A stretch of 64,000 nucleotides of DNA from Epichloe hybrida. Lineage: Eukaryota > Ascomycota > Sordariomycetes > Hypocreales > Clavicipitaceae. Shown one piece after another: positions 22,774-32,614 of the stretch. The notes below the pieces were generated by a model. That model was given only the letters and a program-made list of their open reading frames with translations. It was not told the DNA's origin and ran no database searches. Where the stretch lies: NCBI GenBank assembly GCA_019022495.1, contig JAFEKR010000008.1, positions 1,860,001 to 1,924,000 of the forward strand, written 5' to 3'. Both the position numbers and the translations under genes were made by a program. Numbering within the stretch: position 1 is the stretch's first letter; every line of letters begins with the position of its first letter.

Positions 22774-23409
22774 GGATCGGCATGGATCACCATGGGAGAT
22801 CTTGGCTTCCATTTGGTTAATATTGTTACATTCGCCAGTCAAAGGTGCTTATCCATTAGCTGAATTCACATGCCATTGTTCACGAGAACAGTGAGACTTG
22901 AGGTGCAGTGCATCTCCTTCCACTTGTGCGATCCACCAAGAGATATACATATGTATGTAGACCTTTTGAATGAGGCGAAGCGTGGTGTTTGATTTGTTCT
23001 TATCAAGTGGGGACACATAGTGGGCATTTGACCGGTTCTCCCGTTTGATATTGAAAGACTTTGGAGAATAGACCATATAATTTCAAGTTGTGTTTTCTTC
23101 CGTGTTTCACCATTGTTGCTTCTGTTGCTGGTTCTGCATCGACAAATAAAAAGAAAAAAGGTAGCAATTATTCATCGCCTAGATACAGCCCATTCTTGTT
23201 CATGGTCTAAGAGTAAGATGTTGGGGGGGGGGTGGCAGAAAAATCCCTGCTTTGAAATAAAACGAATTCAAACGCCAGTGCAAAACTCCCTAGTCCAGAA
23301 ATCGATATGCGCATGAGGTGGCGTCTTATCCACGCGGTTCTCAATGCTTTTACATGTCACGTTCCACTTGGGTCAGGAGTAGTGACCCATGGCCACTTAC
23401 GTGTCCAAT
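22774..23409. other. Convergent 3' intergenic region
   Basis: An AT-richer region between the stops of the BSP-like gene and the minus-strand gene that follows, with A-rich runs near 23145-23165 and a G-run near 23223-23231. No gene is seen. Confidence 0.5.
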
Positions 23410-24588
23410 CTACCCGTGCCGAGGAGTATTGGCATGACCGCTGACATGCCCATACGCGTCGTTCTCGCTCACAACGCTCCCCACCTCCGACCAGCTAGCT
23501 GGCGTAAGCATTCCCTCGCTCTCGCTCAGTACTTCAAACGGCCGTTGTGCTTCTTGTGTAGCGTTCCGCCCCAGCTCGACCTCGCTCGACCCAATGACAG
23601 ACACAGAGTCCGTGGGAGTCAACTGTCCATCGCTCAGGACCTCGGGCTCAGAGACCGGTGCCACGGGTGTTTCTGGCAATGGAGAGTAAAAGTTCCGGCT
23701 GGAATCTTGAGCCCAAGCCTGAATGGAAGCATATGCCTCGTGGCGATCTTCTTGACTGGCAGTCATGTATTCATCATCAGCGAGCTGACGCTCGACCATC
23801 GGCGGTGATGTGAGCTGTGGGGGGGAAAGATCGATCGTTGGCGGTGATGTGAGCTGTGGCGGGGAAAGCTCGATCAGGGCCGGCGAGCCATCTAGTGTGC
23901 GAGAGGGAACATCGTCGTCTTCGCGAGTCGTTGCGCTGTATATATCCGACATGTGCTCTTCCTTCTTGGACACGTACGTTGCCGACAAGTCTGCTACTTC
24001 CTCGTTGTCAATGTGGTGCTCGTCTGCAAAAGGGTTGGTGTACAAGGCGGATGCGAAGCCACTGCGGTGGCGAAGCCCTGCATTCTCGTCTTGCACGTCG
24101 GTGCCCGTGTTGAAAAAGTATACGCCCTGTTCAGCAGTCTCATCTTGCCTCAAGAAGTCGTCGAACGATGATCCGCGAGTCCCCGCGCGAGGCCGAGACG
24201 ATTCAGAAGCCGGCAAGGGAGCAGAGTTTTCGGCCGCCTCCTCGTCTCTCTTCTGCTCCTGCTGCAGGAGCACCGAGTTCCAATATAGTAGTTCCTCACG
24301 CTGTCTTCGACGAGTTTCCTCGTCCGCATCGACGCCCGGTTCGGCGCCGGCTCCACGACTGGATTGCAAGAAACCCTCTGCATCTTCTGGCCTGTTGAAC
24401 ATGGGAGGCCGTTCGGAGGGGTTGATGCCTTCACCCAGGGAGTGCAGCGCCATGGCGATGCGACGTCGAATATCATCCGCATATCTTCGCAACTCGGGGT
24501 TCTCGTACATGGCCATGGCTGCCGCGACGGCCACTGAGACAGCCACCGCGGCTCCGGAGGCTAGCACCACATGGTTGACGACGGGCAT
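23410..24588 (-). CDS. Fungal protein of unknown function with N-terminal membrane segment
   Basis: A single exon of 392 residues. Residues 6-27 form a hydrophobic Ala/Val-rich segment (VVLASGAAVAVSVAVAAAMA) that can act as a signal anchor. A charged helical region follows (ELRRYADDIRRRIAMAL and EETRRRQREELLYWNSVLLQQEQ, about residues 33-113). The rest is acidic, Ser/Pro/Glu-rich and probably disordered. It includes a 13-residue tandem duplication containing LSPPQLTSPP (plus coordinates 23801-23878) and an NPFADE motif. The pattern of conserved N-terminus and disordered tail looks like a Pezizomycotina-specific family, but I cannot name it. The most likely location is an internal or mitochondrial membrane with the tail exposed; this is inference. 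Confidence 0.75.
   Translation of the reverse strand: MPVVNHVVLASGAAVAVSVAVAAAMAMYENPELRRYADDIRRRIAMALHSLGEGINPSERPPMFNRPEDAEGFLQSSRGAGAEPGVDADEETRRRQREELLYWNSVLLQQEQKRDEEAAENSAPLPASESSRPRAGTRGSSFDDFLRQDETAEQGVYFFNTGTDVQDENAGLRHRSGFASALYTNPFADEHHIDNEEVADLSATYVSKKEEHMSDIYSATTREDDDVPSRTLDGSPALIELSPPQLTSPPTIDLSPPQLTSPPMVERQLADDEYMTASQEDRHEAYASIQAWAQDSSRNFYSPLPETPVAPVSEPEVLSDGQLTPTDSVSVIGSSEVELGRNATQEAQRPFEVLSESEGMLTPASWSEVGSVVSENDAYGHVSGHANTPRHG
23801..23878. repeat. 39-bp in-frame tandem duplication
   Basis: Two adjacent 39-bp copies with few differences (GGCGGTGATGTGAGCTGTGG shared) inside the preceding minus-strand gene. They duplicate a 13-residue LSPPQLTSPP-containing unit without breaking the frame. 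Confidence 0.9.
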
Positions 24589-27500
24589 CCTGCAGCGTTT
24601 TCGAGATCGGTTTATACCACTTTGTATGGGCAGATATCTATCTGATGGTGGCGGGCGGGGTAGGTGGTAGAATGTAGTAGTCGACGAGGTGCGTCCGCGA
24701 ACAGCACGCCCGAAACAAGAAGGGCCTATCGAGGCCTATCGGTCAGAAAGTAAGATGACGTTGGCAAGAGGAAGAAGTTTGGACTTCTCTAGAGGGGTTT
24801 CAAAACATTTAGAAAGGGAGATGCGAAAGGTTTTAACGAAAGTGCATACATACATGTGATAGGGCCGCCAAACTGCTTGCGTAATAGTCCCTTGTCAAGA
24901 GACCTCGCCACTTTGCCGCCCCCAGGCAGGTGCAGTCGCCTGATTACCCGATTGGGAGGCCTGGGTTTGGAGGCCACGTGTGAGAAGAGCAATGTCACAT
25001 GACTATGCCCTGCAGGCGTGTTTGCTTTTGATCCATTTTGTTGGGACAAAAAAAGTGTTCTTTTTTTTTTCAGCCAGCTGGAAAGTTTAACTTATGCAAG
25101 CTCCAAAGCATATTGATTCCCATGACTTACAGAGCTCTCATCGAACGTGGTGGGGGCACACAAAGTGGGCTGCAGTGCACCACACATGTCTGGTATTTCT
25201 AAAGTCTACACAAGTCGACAAGTCGCAAGAGAGTACTCCGTACTCAGCAAATTAAAAAGCCAAAAGCCAAGAGCCCATCATGTATTCTGTATGTGTATAT
25301 GTAGAGAACGCCAACAACCATGAGAATGTGCTTAGTCATTATGTACTGTGGACGCAGGCTTGCCACGCCGCCCTGGAGCCTTCAGTTTCATCGGAATGGA
25401 AGGAAGCACCGATGACACGCACAGCATACAGCAAGGCAGGAACAAATAATTACATCATGCATGCACATCGCTGTATGTACCTTCACACGTAAGCGCCTTC
25501 TGCATCCAGGCCCCCGGTTCCTTCTGAAGCATCAAGGGACCGTAACGCTTTACTGGTGAAATTTTTTGATTGAAACAGTCATCCTCAACTCCCAATCGCC
25601 AAGTACGTACATGAGTGATTTCTCGGACGTAGAACGGATGCAAAAACAGCAGATACAAGAAAGATGCCTCGAGAAGAAACGCACGCACGCCAAAAAACAA
25701 ATGTGGTATGTCAGCCCCGACCTGGTATTTCGACTGCGTCCACTTTGCCGTTCTTGGGTCTTGTGCAAGGAATAGTCTGTAGTACCATTACGGACTACTG
25801 GCCGCCACTTCGGGGTTTCGGGGCCGCCAGCCTCCGGGCCGACCGACATTTGCCCCAACAGGATTCAGACTTCTCTCACCAGCACCGGCTCACCAGCACC
25901 ACACCAACTCGCTTGTTCATGTCCGTCTGTCTGGTCCGGCTGTCCATCCGTTCAGTGAGAGGAGTGGGTTGACGAAGAGCTGGAGTTGACAGAGTCGGCC
26001 GAGTCGGCCGAGTCGAAGCGACCAGCCTTTTTACGTTCACTAGAGGTTGAGCGAGCATGTTGGTAAACTCGTTGGACAGTACTTTTACCAGCGTAAATCA
26101 ACAAAGCCATGACGTACTAGGCTGAGCGGTCCTGCAAGATGCAAGCCCAACGCGAGTTGCCAGTCTTGATGTGGAACTTGATGCCTCTGTTGTCACCAAA
26201 CGAGGCGGGCGCAGCGGGCGCGCTGGCAGCACAGGTGGGAGCAGAGCCAGCTGAGCCGGGCATTTCGAGATTGGTCGAAAATGCAAGGATTTTGGGGTGA
26301 TGGAAGGGAGAAATGCAGTTATGGAGATATTAAGAAGAGAGAGTTCGCAATAGTTGGGAAACGTGACGAAGTCGCTTGGAAAGGCGATGTGACGGGGGCC
26401 AGCATCTTCTTATGCTGTCAGTCTTACACCAATGAACCACAAAGACACAGCGTCATGGGGCCAAAAAAAAGTGAGACCGTACAAAAGAGACTTGGTACCA
26501 TGTCCAGGGTACTGTGAGGAATCCCGCGCACATTCGGATCCCAGACACCGAGTCATCTTGTCCGTGACCAGGCTAAAACATATCTGCCACTACGGAGTTA
26601 TCCGTAGAAAGGAGAGAGACCAGGTGAGTTATTTTCTGGCATCCACAGTCAGTAAGTATAGTCGGGAAGCATCACAGCATAAAGGACGACAGGGCCTTAT
26701 TGAGACAAGTAAAGCATGTGCATGTGCATGTGCATGTGCATGGGGGATTTCTGGCGCCATGCAGAACAACCTTCAATGCGCCCGCGTCTGATCCGGTTGC
26801 CCTAGTAAAAAGAAACTACCAAGACTTCTGGTGTTTTGCGCGCTTAGCATGTTTTGCCGACGTCGGCTGGACGGGTCCGGGAATTGCCTGGATACGGGCG
26901 CAGGAAAGGGACGAGGGGAAAAAGCCGGAGTCGTCGGGTGGAGATGCCTCATGTTTACATGTAATATCGCTGCCTGTTATCGCTGCCCATCGCGTCACTG
27001 GACAGCAGAAGATCATCTCTTTCCTTCTGGTCCTTCTGGAAGGTCCATCATACAGCCCGATTGGACCAAGTCGTCAATCTGAAACACGGTGAGCTCGCGC
27101 AGCTGCAAAAACACGTCATAGTCGCCTGCGACGAAAGACGGCTCATGGAAATATGATGGCAGTGCCACTGATGAAGCTGCACTGGTCGTTGCAGCGTCGG
27201 TGATGCAACCTGATGACACTATATTCGACCGACTGGAAGTGATCCCATACAAATCGCTCCTTGGTCATGTACTGTTGTCAAGGGTCGATAAGGCCACTGT
27301 CTTTCAAGTCATTGGCAATTGACAATGTTGAGCGCGAGGTGAGTCCCGATTGTCACGGCGGCTCCCACATCTCTGTCTTGGAAGGGAGGGGGAAATCGAA
27401 AACGATGCTTGATTTTCTGTCATTATGGATTCACATTGAACCATATCGGAGAGATGCCATTGACTTCAGGCTCCGATGACGATAATGGTATGTGGTGTAT

Positions 27501-28405
27501 CAAGAATTGAAAAGATCGGAGTCGACAAAAAGCAAGAGGTTGGCTCAGCTTGGACATTGACCTATCGGTGTCGAGGTTACCCGTGGGCACAGCCTGCGCG
27601 AGGACAGAACTCAAAATGTGCTCAAGGACAAGACGCCATGTTGGAGAATTCCATTGTGTGGTGACACAGATACGGGACACAAAAATCCAGAAATCTACCA
27701 GCTCTTCTGCGGAGCGTTGTACGTCATGCCATGCCATTGGCTCGCTTTGGCACGAACTCGCCCCCCTGCAGGTCAGCTCAGCTGAAGAAAGAATTCCGCA
27801 ATTGGGCAGGCACAAGATTTCTCATCCAAGGGGGGCTGTGCTGATTGGTCCAGGCAGAAGCGGGTTTGGCCACGAACGGCAAGTAGGCGTCCTCCCAAGC
27901 CTCCCAAGCGCCTGCCGGGAGGGACTCTCGGCGGCTGATTGGCTGGCCGAGGTTGATCGTTTGAATGCTCCGACGGCCAGCAGAAACTCGTGGCTTCGTT
28001 TATATAGAAAAAGGCACGACGTCCTCTCACCATGATCATGTCGGAGTTCCAAACGCATTCGCAATCACCGTTCTTTCAATCTTCGTAGGGCGCCGGCGTG
28101 CAGTCTTTTACCCCTTCCGTTCCTTCTTCTCATCGCCTTCTGCTTTGCGCAGGTCGCTGCCTTTCCTTGCCGTGTTCTCGACGACAACCAACACGACGAC
28201 TTGTCAAGTCGCCATACGTTCATTCCCTGACTGCTGCGCAGATCTCACGATATTTTGATGATTTTTTATTTCCCAATCTTGAACACCATCGTTTAGTTTC
28301 CCCCCCCCCCCCTTTTTGATTCTATGATATATATCCAATCCGATCCGATCCGATTCGATCCTTGCCAATACATTTCACTCTCTGTTCAATAGTCGAGAAG
28401 TCAAG
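24589..28405. other. 3.8-kb gene-free region
   Basis: No open frame with a recognisable domain or plausible exon chain was found on either strand. Landmarks are TACTCCGTACTC at 25234-25245, a CATGTG repeat at about 26715-26741, several A/T runs, and a compact promoter-like segment near its 3' end (27843-28006). From about 28070 to 28405 the sequence is pyrimidine-rich and fits a leader of the muramidase-like gene. A long non-coding RNA cannot be excluded. Confidence 0.5.
27843..28006 (+). promoter_or_regulatory. CCAAT and TATA elements upstream of the muramidase-like gene
   Basis: Two inverted CCAAT boxes in the same context, CTGATTGG, lie at about 27841-27848 and 27935-27942, and a TATATA element at 28001-28006. 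The spacing (about 60 bp from the second CCAAT box to TATA) fits a fungal core promoter. It would imply a leader of roughly 350-380 nt before the ATG at 28406. Confidence 0.5.
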
Positions 28406-29587
28406 ATGAAGAAGGCTGCGCTCCCGATTACTCTCTTCACCCTCATTGCCGCGGTGGCAGCTTACCCTGCCGGAGCGGGACTTTGGCCACGAGGTTGCGA
28501 GCCCGGCACCCTGGTTTGCAATGGCAACACCAGATTTGCCATATGCAACATAGACCGCACGGCCGTGTGGATGAGCGTCTCTGACGGAACTATATGTGTC
28601 TGCTCAGGCTCTGGCTGCACCATTGCGGCGACGACTGCAGCTTCCACCTCAACCCCAACTCCAACCAAGACTCTGGCTTCAGCCATGACTGGAACCCTGA
28701 GCACAACTCGGACTCAACCTCATACTCAGACTCAGACTCATACTCAACCTCATACTCAGACTCAGACTCAGACTCAACCTCATACTCAGACTCAGACTCA
28801 GACTCAGACTTGGACCTCAGACCCCGAGCCGTTGCAGAAAAACCTCGTCGACCCCGTCAACACCGTCGTCGTCAACCCCCGGCCTTCATCTGCCGCGGTT
28901 GTCGCCGCCAGCTCCCCCCCTCCTGTCGCGGTCTCCAATATCCCGGCCTCTGCCTCCAGTGCAGGCAATACCTACCTCCGCACCTTCAGCGGCAACGGCG
29001 ACGCATCGCAGGGCTGGCCCCAAAAGTCCCAATGGGCCGACTTCGAAACCATGTGGTCCTCGAACCTCGCCAACACCATCTACAAGTCGTGCGCCGTCTT
29101 CGGCCAGATCAACAACTCGGACCAGGAGAGCGCGGCCCTCAAGGCGGCCATACAGACCGTGTCCAGGTCGTCGGGCGTCGACGAGCGCTTCATCCTCGCC
29201 ATCGTCATGCAGGAGTCGGGTGGCTGTGTGCGCGCCCCGACGACGAACTACGGCGTCACGAACCCGGGCCTGATGCAGTCGCACAATGGCGCCCACTCCT
29301 GCTACAACGTCAACCCGTGCCCCGAGGCGCAGCTCGTCGGCATGATCCGGGACGGCACCACGGGCACCCCGTCCGGCCAGGGGCTCCAGCAGATTCTGGC
29401 TGCCGTCGGCCGCGGCGCCGACGTCGGCGCCGGCCAGTACTACAAGGCCGCGCGCATGTACAACTCGGGGTCCGTCGCCGCCACCGGCCTGCTGCAGGAC
29501 GGCGCCGCCACGCACTGCTACGCCAGTGACATTGCCAACCGACTTGTTGGCTGGTCTCAGGGTGTCGGCACCTGCAAGTTTGGCTAG
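28406..29587 (+). CDS. Secreted muramidase/lysozyme-like protein with Cys-rich N-terminal module
   Basis: A single exon, 393 residues. Residues 1-20 are a clear signal peptide. Residues about 30-72 form a small module with six cysteines and GT repeats (CEPGTLVCNG, DGTICVCSGSGC) that looks like a CBM19-type chitin-binding fold. Residues about 75-175 are a Thr/Gln/Pro-rich linker built on TQ and PHTQ repeats. The C-terminal 190 residues resemble the lysozyme-superfamily/GH23-like domains of fungal muramidases: FILAIVMQESGGC with the likely catalytic Glu at about residue 270, then NPGLMQSHNGAH and YKAARMYNSGSV. Expected role: outside the cell, cleaving bacterial peptidoglycan or a chitin-like polymer. 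The activity and exact CAZy family are inferred, not shown. Confidence 0.82.
   Translation: MKKAALPITLFTLIAAVAAYPAGAGLWPRGCEPGTLVCNGNTRFAICNIDRTAVWMSVSDGTICVCSGSGCTIAATTAASTSTPTPTKTLASAMTGTLSTTRTQPHTQTQTHTQPHTQTQTQTQPHTQTQTQTQTWTSDPEPLQKNLVDPVNTVVVNPRPSSAAVVAASSPPPVAVSNIPASASSAGNTYLRTFSGNGDASQGWPQKSQWADFETMWSSNLANTIYKSCAVFGQINNSDQESAALKAAIQTVSRSSGVDERFILAIVMQESGGCVRAPTTNYGVTNPGLMQSHNGAHSCYNVNPCPEAQLVGMIRDGTTGTPSGQGLQQILAAVGRGADVGAGQYYKAARMYNSGSVAATGLLQDGAATHCYASDIANRLVGWSQGVGTCKFG
28711..28811 (+). repeat. Hexanucleotide minisatellite encoding the TQ linker
   Basis: Tandem 6-bp units of CTCAGA, CTCATA and CTCAAC type arranged in higher-order blocks (ACTCAACCTCATACTCAGAC repeated three times). 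They encode alternating TQ and TQPH steps. Because the unit is a multiple of three, copy-number changes would lengthen or shorten the linker without frameshift. Confidence 0.9.
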
Positions 29588-29832
29588 CAGTTTTCCTTTC
29601 TTTTTTTTTTTTCTCCTTTCTTCCTCGCCTTCATTTGTGTGTACGAATCTGCTCGCGGCCGGCCTCTGGCTGGCTTTGCAATCTTTTACTATTGCACCAT
29701 GTACGAGTACCAGAGGGGCTTTCAGTTATTGCGTCGTGTCTGCTTAGATCCATTGACTTCTATAAATGCTCAGCGTTATACCAAGTGCCAATGTAAATGT
29801 CATGACGCTTGCGCAACCGCCCTCCCAAGAAC

Positions 29833-30860
29833 TCACCACCTGCTGTCCATCATTTTCATAATCTCATCTTCTTCTTCTTCTTCATCCGTCTTGGTACTAC
29901 CATTTGACACCCGCAAGCCTCTTCTGTTCATTTCCTCTTCCACCAGACTTCTCGTCGGCACAGCTCGGAACAAATGCGGCAGCTCCTCCCTTCTTTGTCG
30001 CAAGCAGCCGTCCACACTCCTCATTCCCACGACAAGAAAGCCTAGCTCCTCTCTGTCGACATCGAATACCTCCCACCACTCGCAATCAGGCATCTTGGCT
30101 TCAAGGTCCTTGGCAGCATTGTACACGGCAGCCGTGGCTAGAGCGTGCGGCTGGTGCGTCAGATAGAGCATCTGCGGTGATAGCAATGCCGTGTTGAGAT
30201 ATTGTATCGTTCTGCGAGACACGGTCGACTTGGACTGCGAGAGGAAATCCAGCGTCTGTAGATACGTGATGGCTAGCGCGTGAGGGAGCGCGACGTGGGT
30301 GTTGAAGGACAGGCTGTAGAGAATCCGCGCTTCGAGAGCAAGAATTCGGGTCTGAAAGGCGAAATAATCCGCTTCGGATTGGTAGTACGACCTGGCATCA
30401 TCTTCGAGCAGGTCGCCCGTCCTGAAGAGGGCCGAGTTGCGGGAGAGGAGGTAGGCGTATACGTTGGACACATCGCGAGGTGAGCGGGGGATGGGGCCAA
30501 CTTTTGCGACGAGGTAAACGGATGCGGCGGAGACGTCCTGAACAAACAAGGCAGCAGTTAGTCCATGCTGCGTCGTGAGCAATTTGTTGGGAAGAAGGAG
30601 AAGAAGCAGAAGGAGAAGAAGAAAGGTCTTGGTACGCTAAGCTCGTGGGCCCATGGTGAAGTTACGAGCCAGAATCTGGCCAATATAACGTTTGCCTGGG
30701 CAGTGACGGACTGCGGCAGGTCAAGAAGCTGGCCGGCAGCTTGGGTGAGGCATTGCGTGGCAATGAAGATGGACTCTTGGAGATCCTGCGGCAGAGAAGA
30801 CAGAGAGTGGTACTGATACAGCTGTGATGTGGTGGCGAGAGGATTGGTGAGATGCGCCAT
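29833..30860 (-). CDS. Cyclin-fold protein, CCNQ/cyclin-L-like
   Basis: Two exons on the minus strand, 30860-30636 and 30537-29833, joined in phase 0, give 309 residues. The join restores AHELSDVSAASVYLVAKVG, a typical cyclin-box helix. The first cyclin box covers about residues 25-150, including AQANVILARFWLV and SPRDVSNVYAYLLS. The second runs from about 150 to 250 and includes ALATAAVYNAAKDLE and EWWEVFDVDREEL. The last feature resembles the WWQVF region of CCNQ/FAM58 cyclins, and the shortness also fits that group or cyclins L/K. Such cyclins pair with transcription- or growth-related CDKs. The exact partner is not predictable here. The C-terminus has an acidic run of Glu. It is divergent with SEH1, 338 bp away. 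Confidence 0.82.
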
Positions 30861-31198
30861 GGCTGCGCCGCGACGCGATTGACGCGAGAAGAGAACTCGG
30901 AGGCATCAATTGAAAGTTGAAGTTGATGACGGGACACCCAAATGGATCCGAGTTGATGTGGAGCCACATGGAGCTGATGTGGAGCAAGACGGACTGCAGA
31001 CACTTGAAGAAAAGTGGATCGCGATGCGCAGCTCCCGATCCGACCCCCAACCCAGCTCAACCTGATCAACCTCATTCCGACAAATACACAAAATACCATC
31101 CCTTTTCGCCAGGCCCCCAGCCCCCCAGCACCCCAAACTATCGGCGAACACGTCCATTCGACTCCCCCGAATTTGCCGGGAGCGCCGGCCCCTTCGCA
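30861..31198. promoter_or_regulatory. Bidirectional promoter region, cyclin / SEH1
   Basis: Only 338 bp separate the two divergent start codons, so both core promoters must fit here. The SEH1 frame stays open upstream to 30917, but the homologous start is the ATG at 31199. Imperfect GTTGATGTGGAGC repeats occur at about 30949-30990. Confidence 0.55.
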
Positions 31199-32536
31199 AT
31201 GGCCGCCCCGGGGCCCCCCTCCCCCTTGCCCATCTCCGAGAAGCAAGCCTTCGACCTCAACCTCCAACACGGCCACAAAGACCTCGTACAAGCCATCGCC
31301 TTCAACACCTACGGCGACCGCTGCGCAACGGGCTCCGTGGACGGCAAGATCCGCGTCTTCAACCGCCACAGGGACGGCACGTGGCGCCTCTGCGACACCT
31401 GGACGGCCCACGGCGGCGAGGTCCTCGAGCTGCAGTGGCTCCCCGCGACCATCTACCCCAACCTCATCGCCTCGCTCGGCACAGAGGGCTGGTTCCGCCT
31501 CTGGGCAGAGGATCCCTCGGCCGCGCCAGGCCGGCGCTTCTGCGCAGGACGCTCCGGCGGCGGCGGCCGGCCCGCCTTCGACACGCGATCCACGCGCTCG
31601 CCCTACCGCTCCTTCTCCATGAAGCACAACGAGGACACCCGCCACACGTACCTCGCCCTCCTGGCCACCGACGGCCGCCTGACCGTCTACGAGAACGACC
31701 AGCCCGAGAACCTCTCCGAGTACACGTCGATTGACGAGTTCACCGTCTGCAGCAGGCCGAGCCGCGGCGAGGAGGTCTCCTTCAAGGTCCGCTTCGACCC
31801 GAACCCCGAGCCGTGCTACGCCGCGCTGCGCGCCGGCGTGACCCTCGACTCCCTCGGCATCGTGGTGGCGGCCATGGACGCGGTCAAGATGTACCGCTCG
31901 CGCGACGTCCTCGCCGCCTCGTACGGCGTGGCCCAGACCCAGAAGGAGTTCTACCTCGCCGCCGAGCTGGCGGGCCACAGAGGGCTCGTCCGGGACGTGG
32001 CCTGGGCGCCGGGCAACATCCGGGGCTACGACATGGTCGCCACGGCGTGCCAGGACGGGTACGCGCGCGTCTTCCGCATCGACACCCCCTACTCCGAGGA
32101 CGACGGCAAGTCCTGGTCCGCCAACGACCTGCTCAGGTCGTCGAGGACACCCCGTCACGGGGATCACGCCGGCGCCGGCGGCAAGGACTCGTCGTCGTCG
32201 CCGCCGCCGACCAAGGACGACGCAGCGAGCACCGCGGCAGCGGCAGATAAGCAGACGCACCCCTCGACGCTGAGCGCGAGTCTGGCCAAGAGCGGGACGC
32301 TGGGCGACAGGCACTGGTCCGGACAGGAGGGGCAGGTGCACCACACTCACCGCGAGATCTCAAGGCTGGACAGCCACAGGACGCCCGTGTGGAGGGTGGG
32401 CTTTGACGACGATGGCCAGATCCTCGGGAGCACAGGCGATGACGGGAGGCTGGTCTTCTACAGACAGACGCCCGACGGGGTCTGGGCCAAGAGTTCTGAG
32501 CTGGTCATGGCGAAGGCGAGGATGGCGGCACCTTGA
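31199..32536 (+). CDS. SEH1: Nucleoporin Seh1, WD40 protein
   Basis: A single exon, 445 residues from the ATG at 31199. A WD40 beta-propeller is visible from residue 20: HGHKDLVQAIAFNTYGDRCA, then GKIRVFNRH, TAHGGEVLELQW and FRLWAEDP. Later blades include GHRGLVRDVAWAPG, CQDGYARVFRI, DSHRTPVWRVGFDDDGQIL and the final GRLVFYRQTPDGVW. A Gly/Ser/Ala-rich insertion at about 320-375 separates the last blades and is longer than in yeast Seh1 (about 350 residues). Seh1 is a member of the Nup84/Y complex of the nuclear pore and also of the SEA/GATOR2 complex at the vacuole, which regulates TORC1. The coding strand is very GC-rich at third positions, which creates long antisense frames. Confidence 0.92.
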   Translation: MAAPGPPSPLPISEKQAFDLNLQHGHKDLVQAIAFNTYGDRCATGSVDGKIRVFNRHRDGTWRLCDTWTAHGGEVLELQWLPATIYPNLIASLGTEGWFRLWAEDPSAAPGRRFCAGRSGGGGRPAFDTRSTRSPYRSFSMKHNEDTRHTYLALLATDGRLTVYENDQPENLSEYTSIDEFTVCSRPSRGEEVSFKVRFDPNPEPCYAALRAGVTLDSLGIVVAAMDAVKMYRSRDVLAASYGVAQTQKEFYLAAELAGHRGLVRDVAWAPGNIRGYDMVATACQDGYARVFRIDTPYSEDDGKSWSANDLLRSSRTPRHGDHAGAGGKDSSSSPPPTKDDAASTAAAADKQTHPSTLSASLAKSGTLGDRHWSGQEGQVHHTHREISRLDSHRTPVWRVGFDDDGQILGSTGDDGRLVFYRQTPDGVWAKSSELVMAKARMAAP

Positions 32537-32583
32537 GATGAGCTGCGGAATTGGCGTTCCGGCCGACGTCAACACGTGCGTAT

Positions 32584-32614
<31 letters not shown>

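Noticed and set aside
30662..32350. 562-codon open frame on the minus strand
   Set aside because: Antisense to SEH1 and running into the cyclin gene; low-complexity Val/Gly/Arg composition caused by GC-rich third positions of the real gene.
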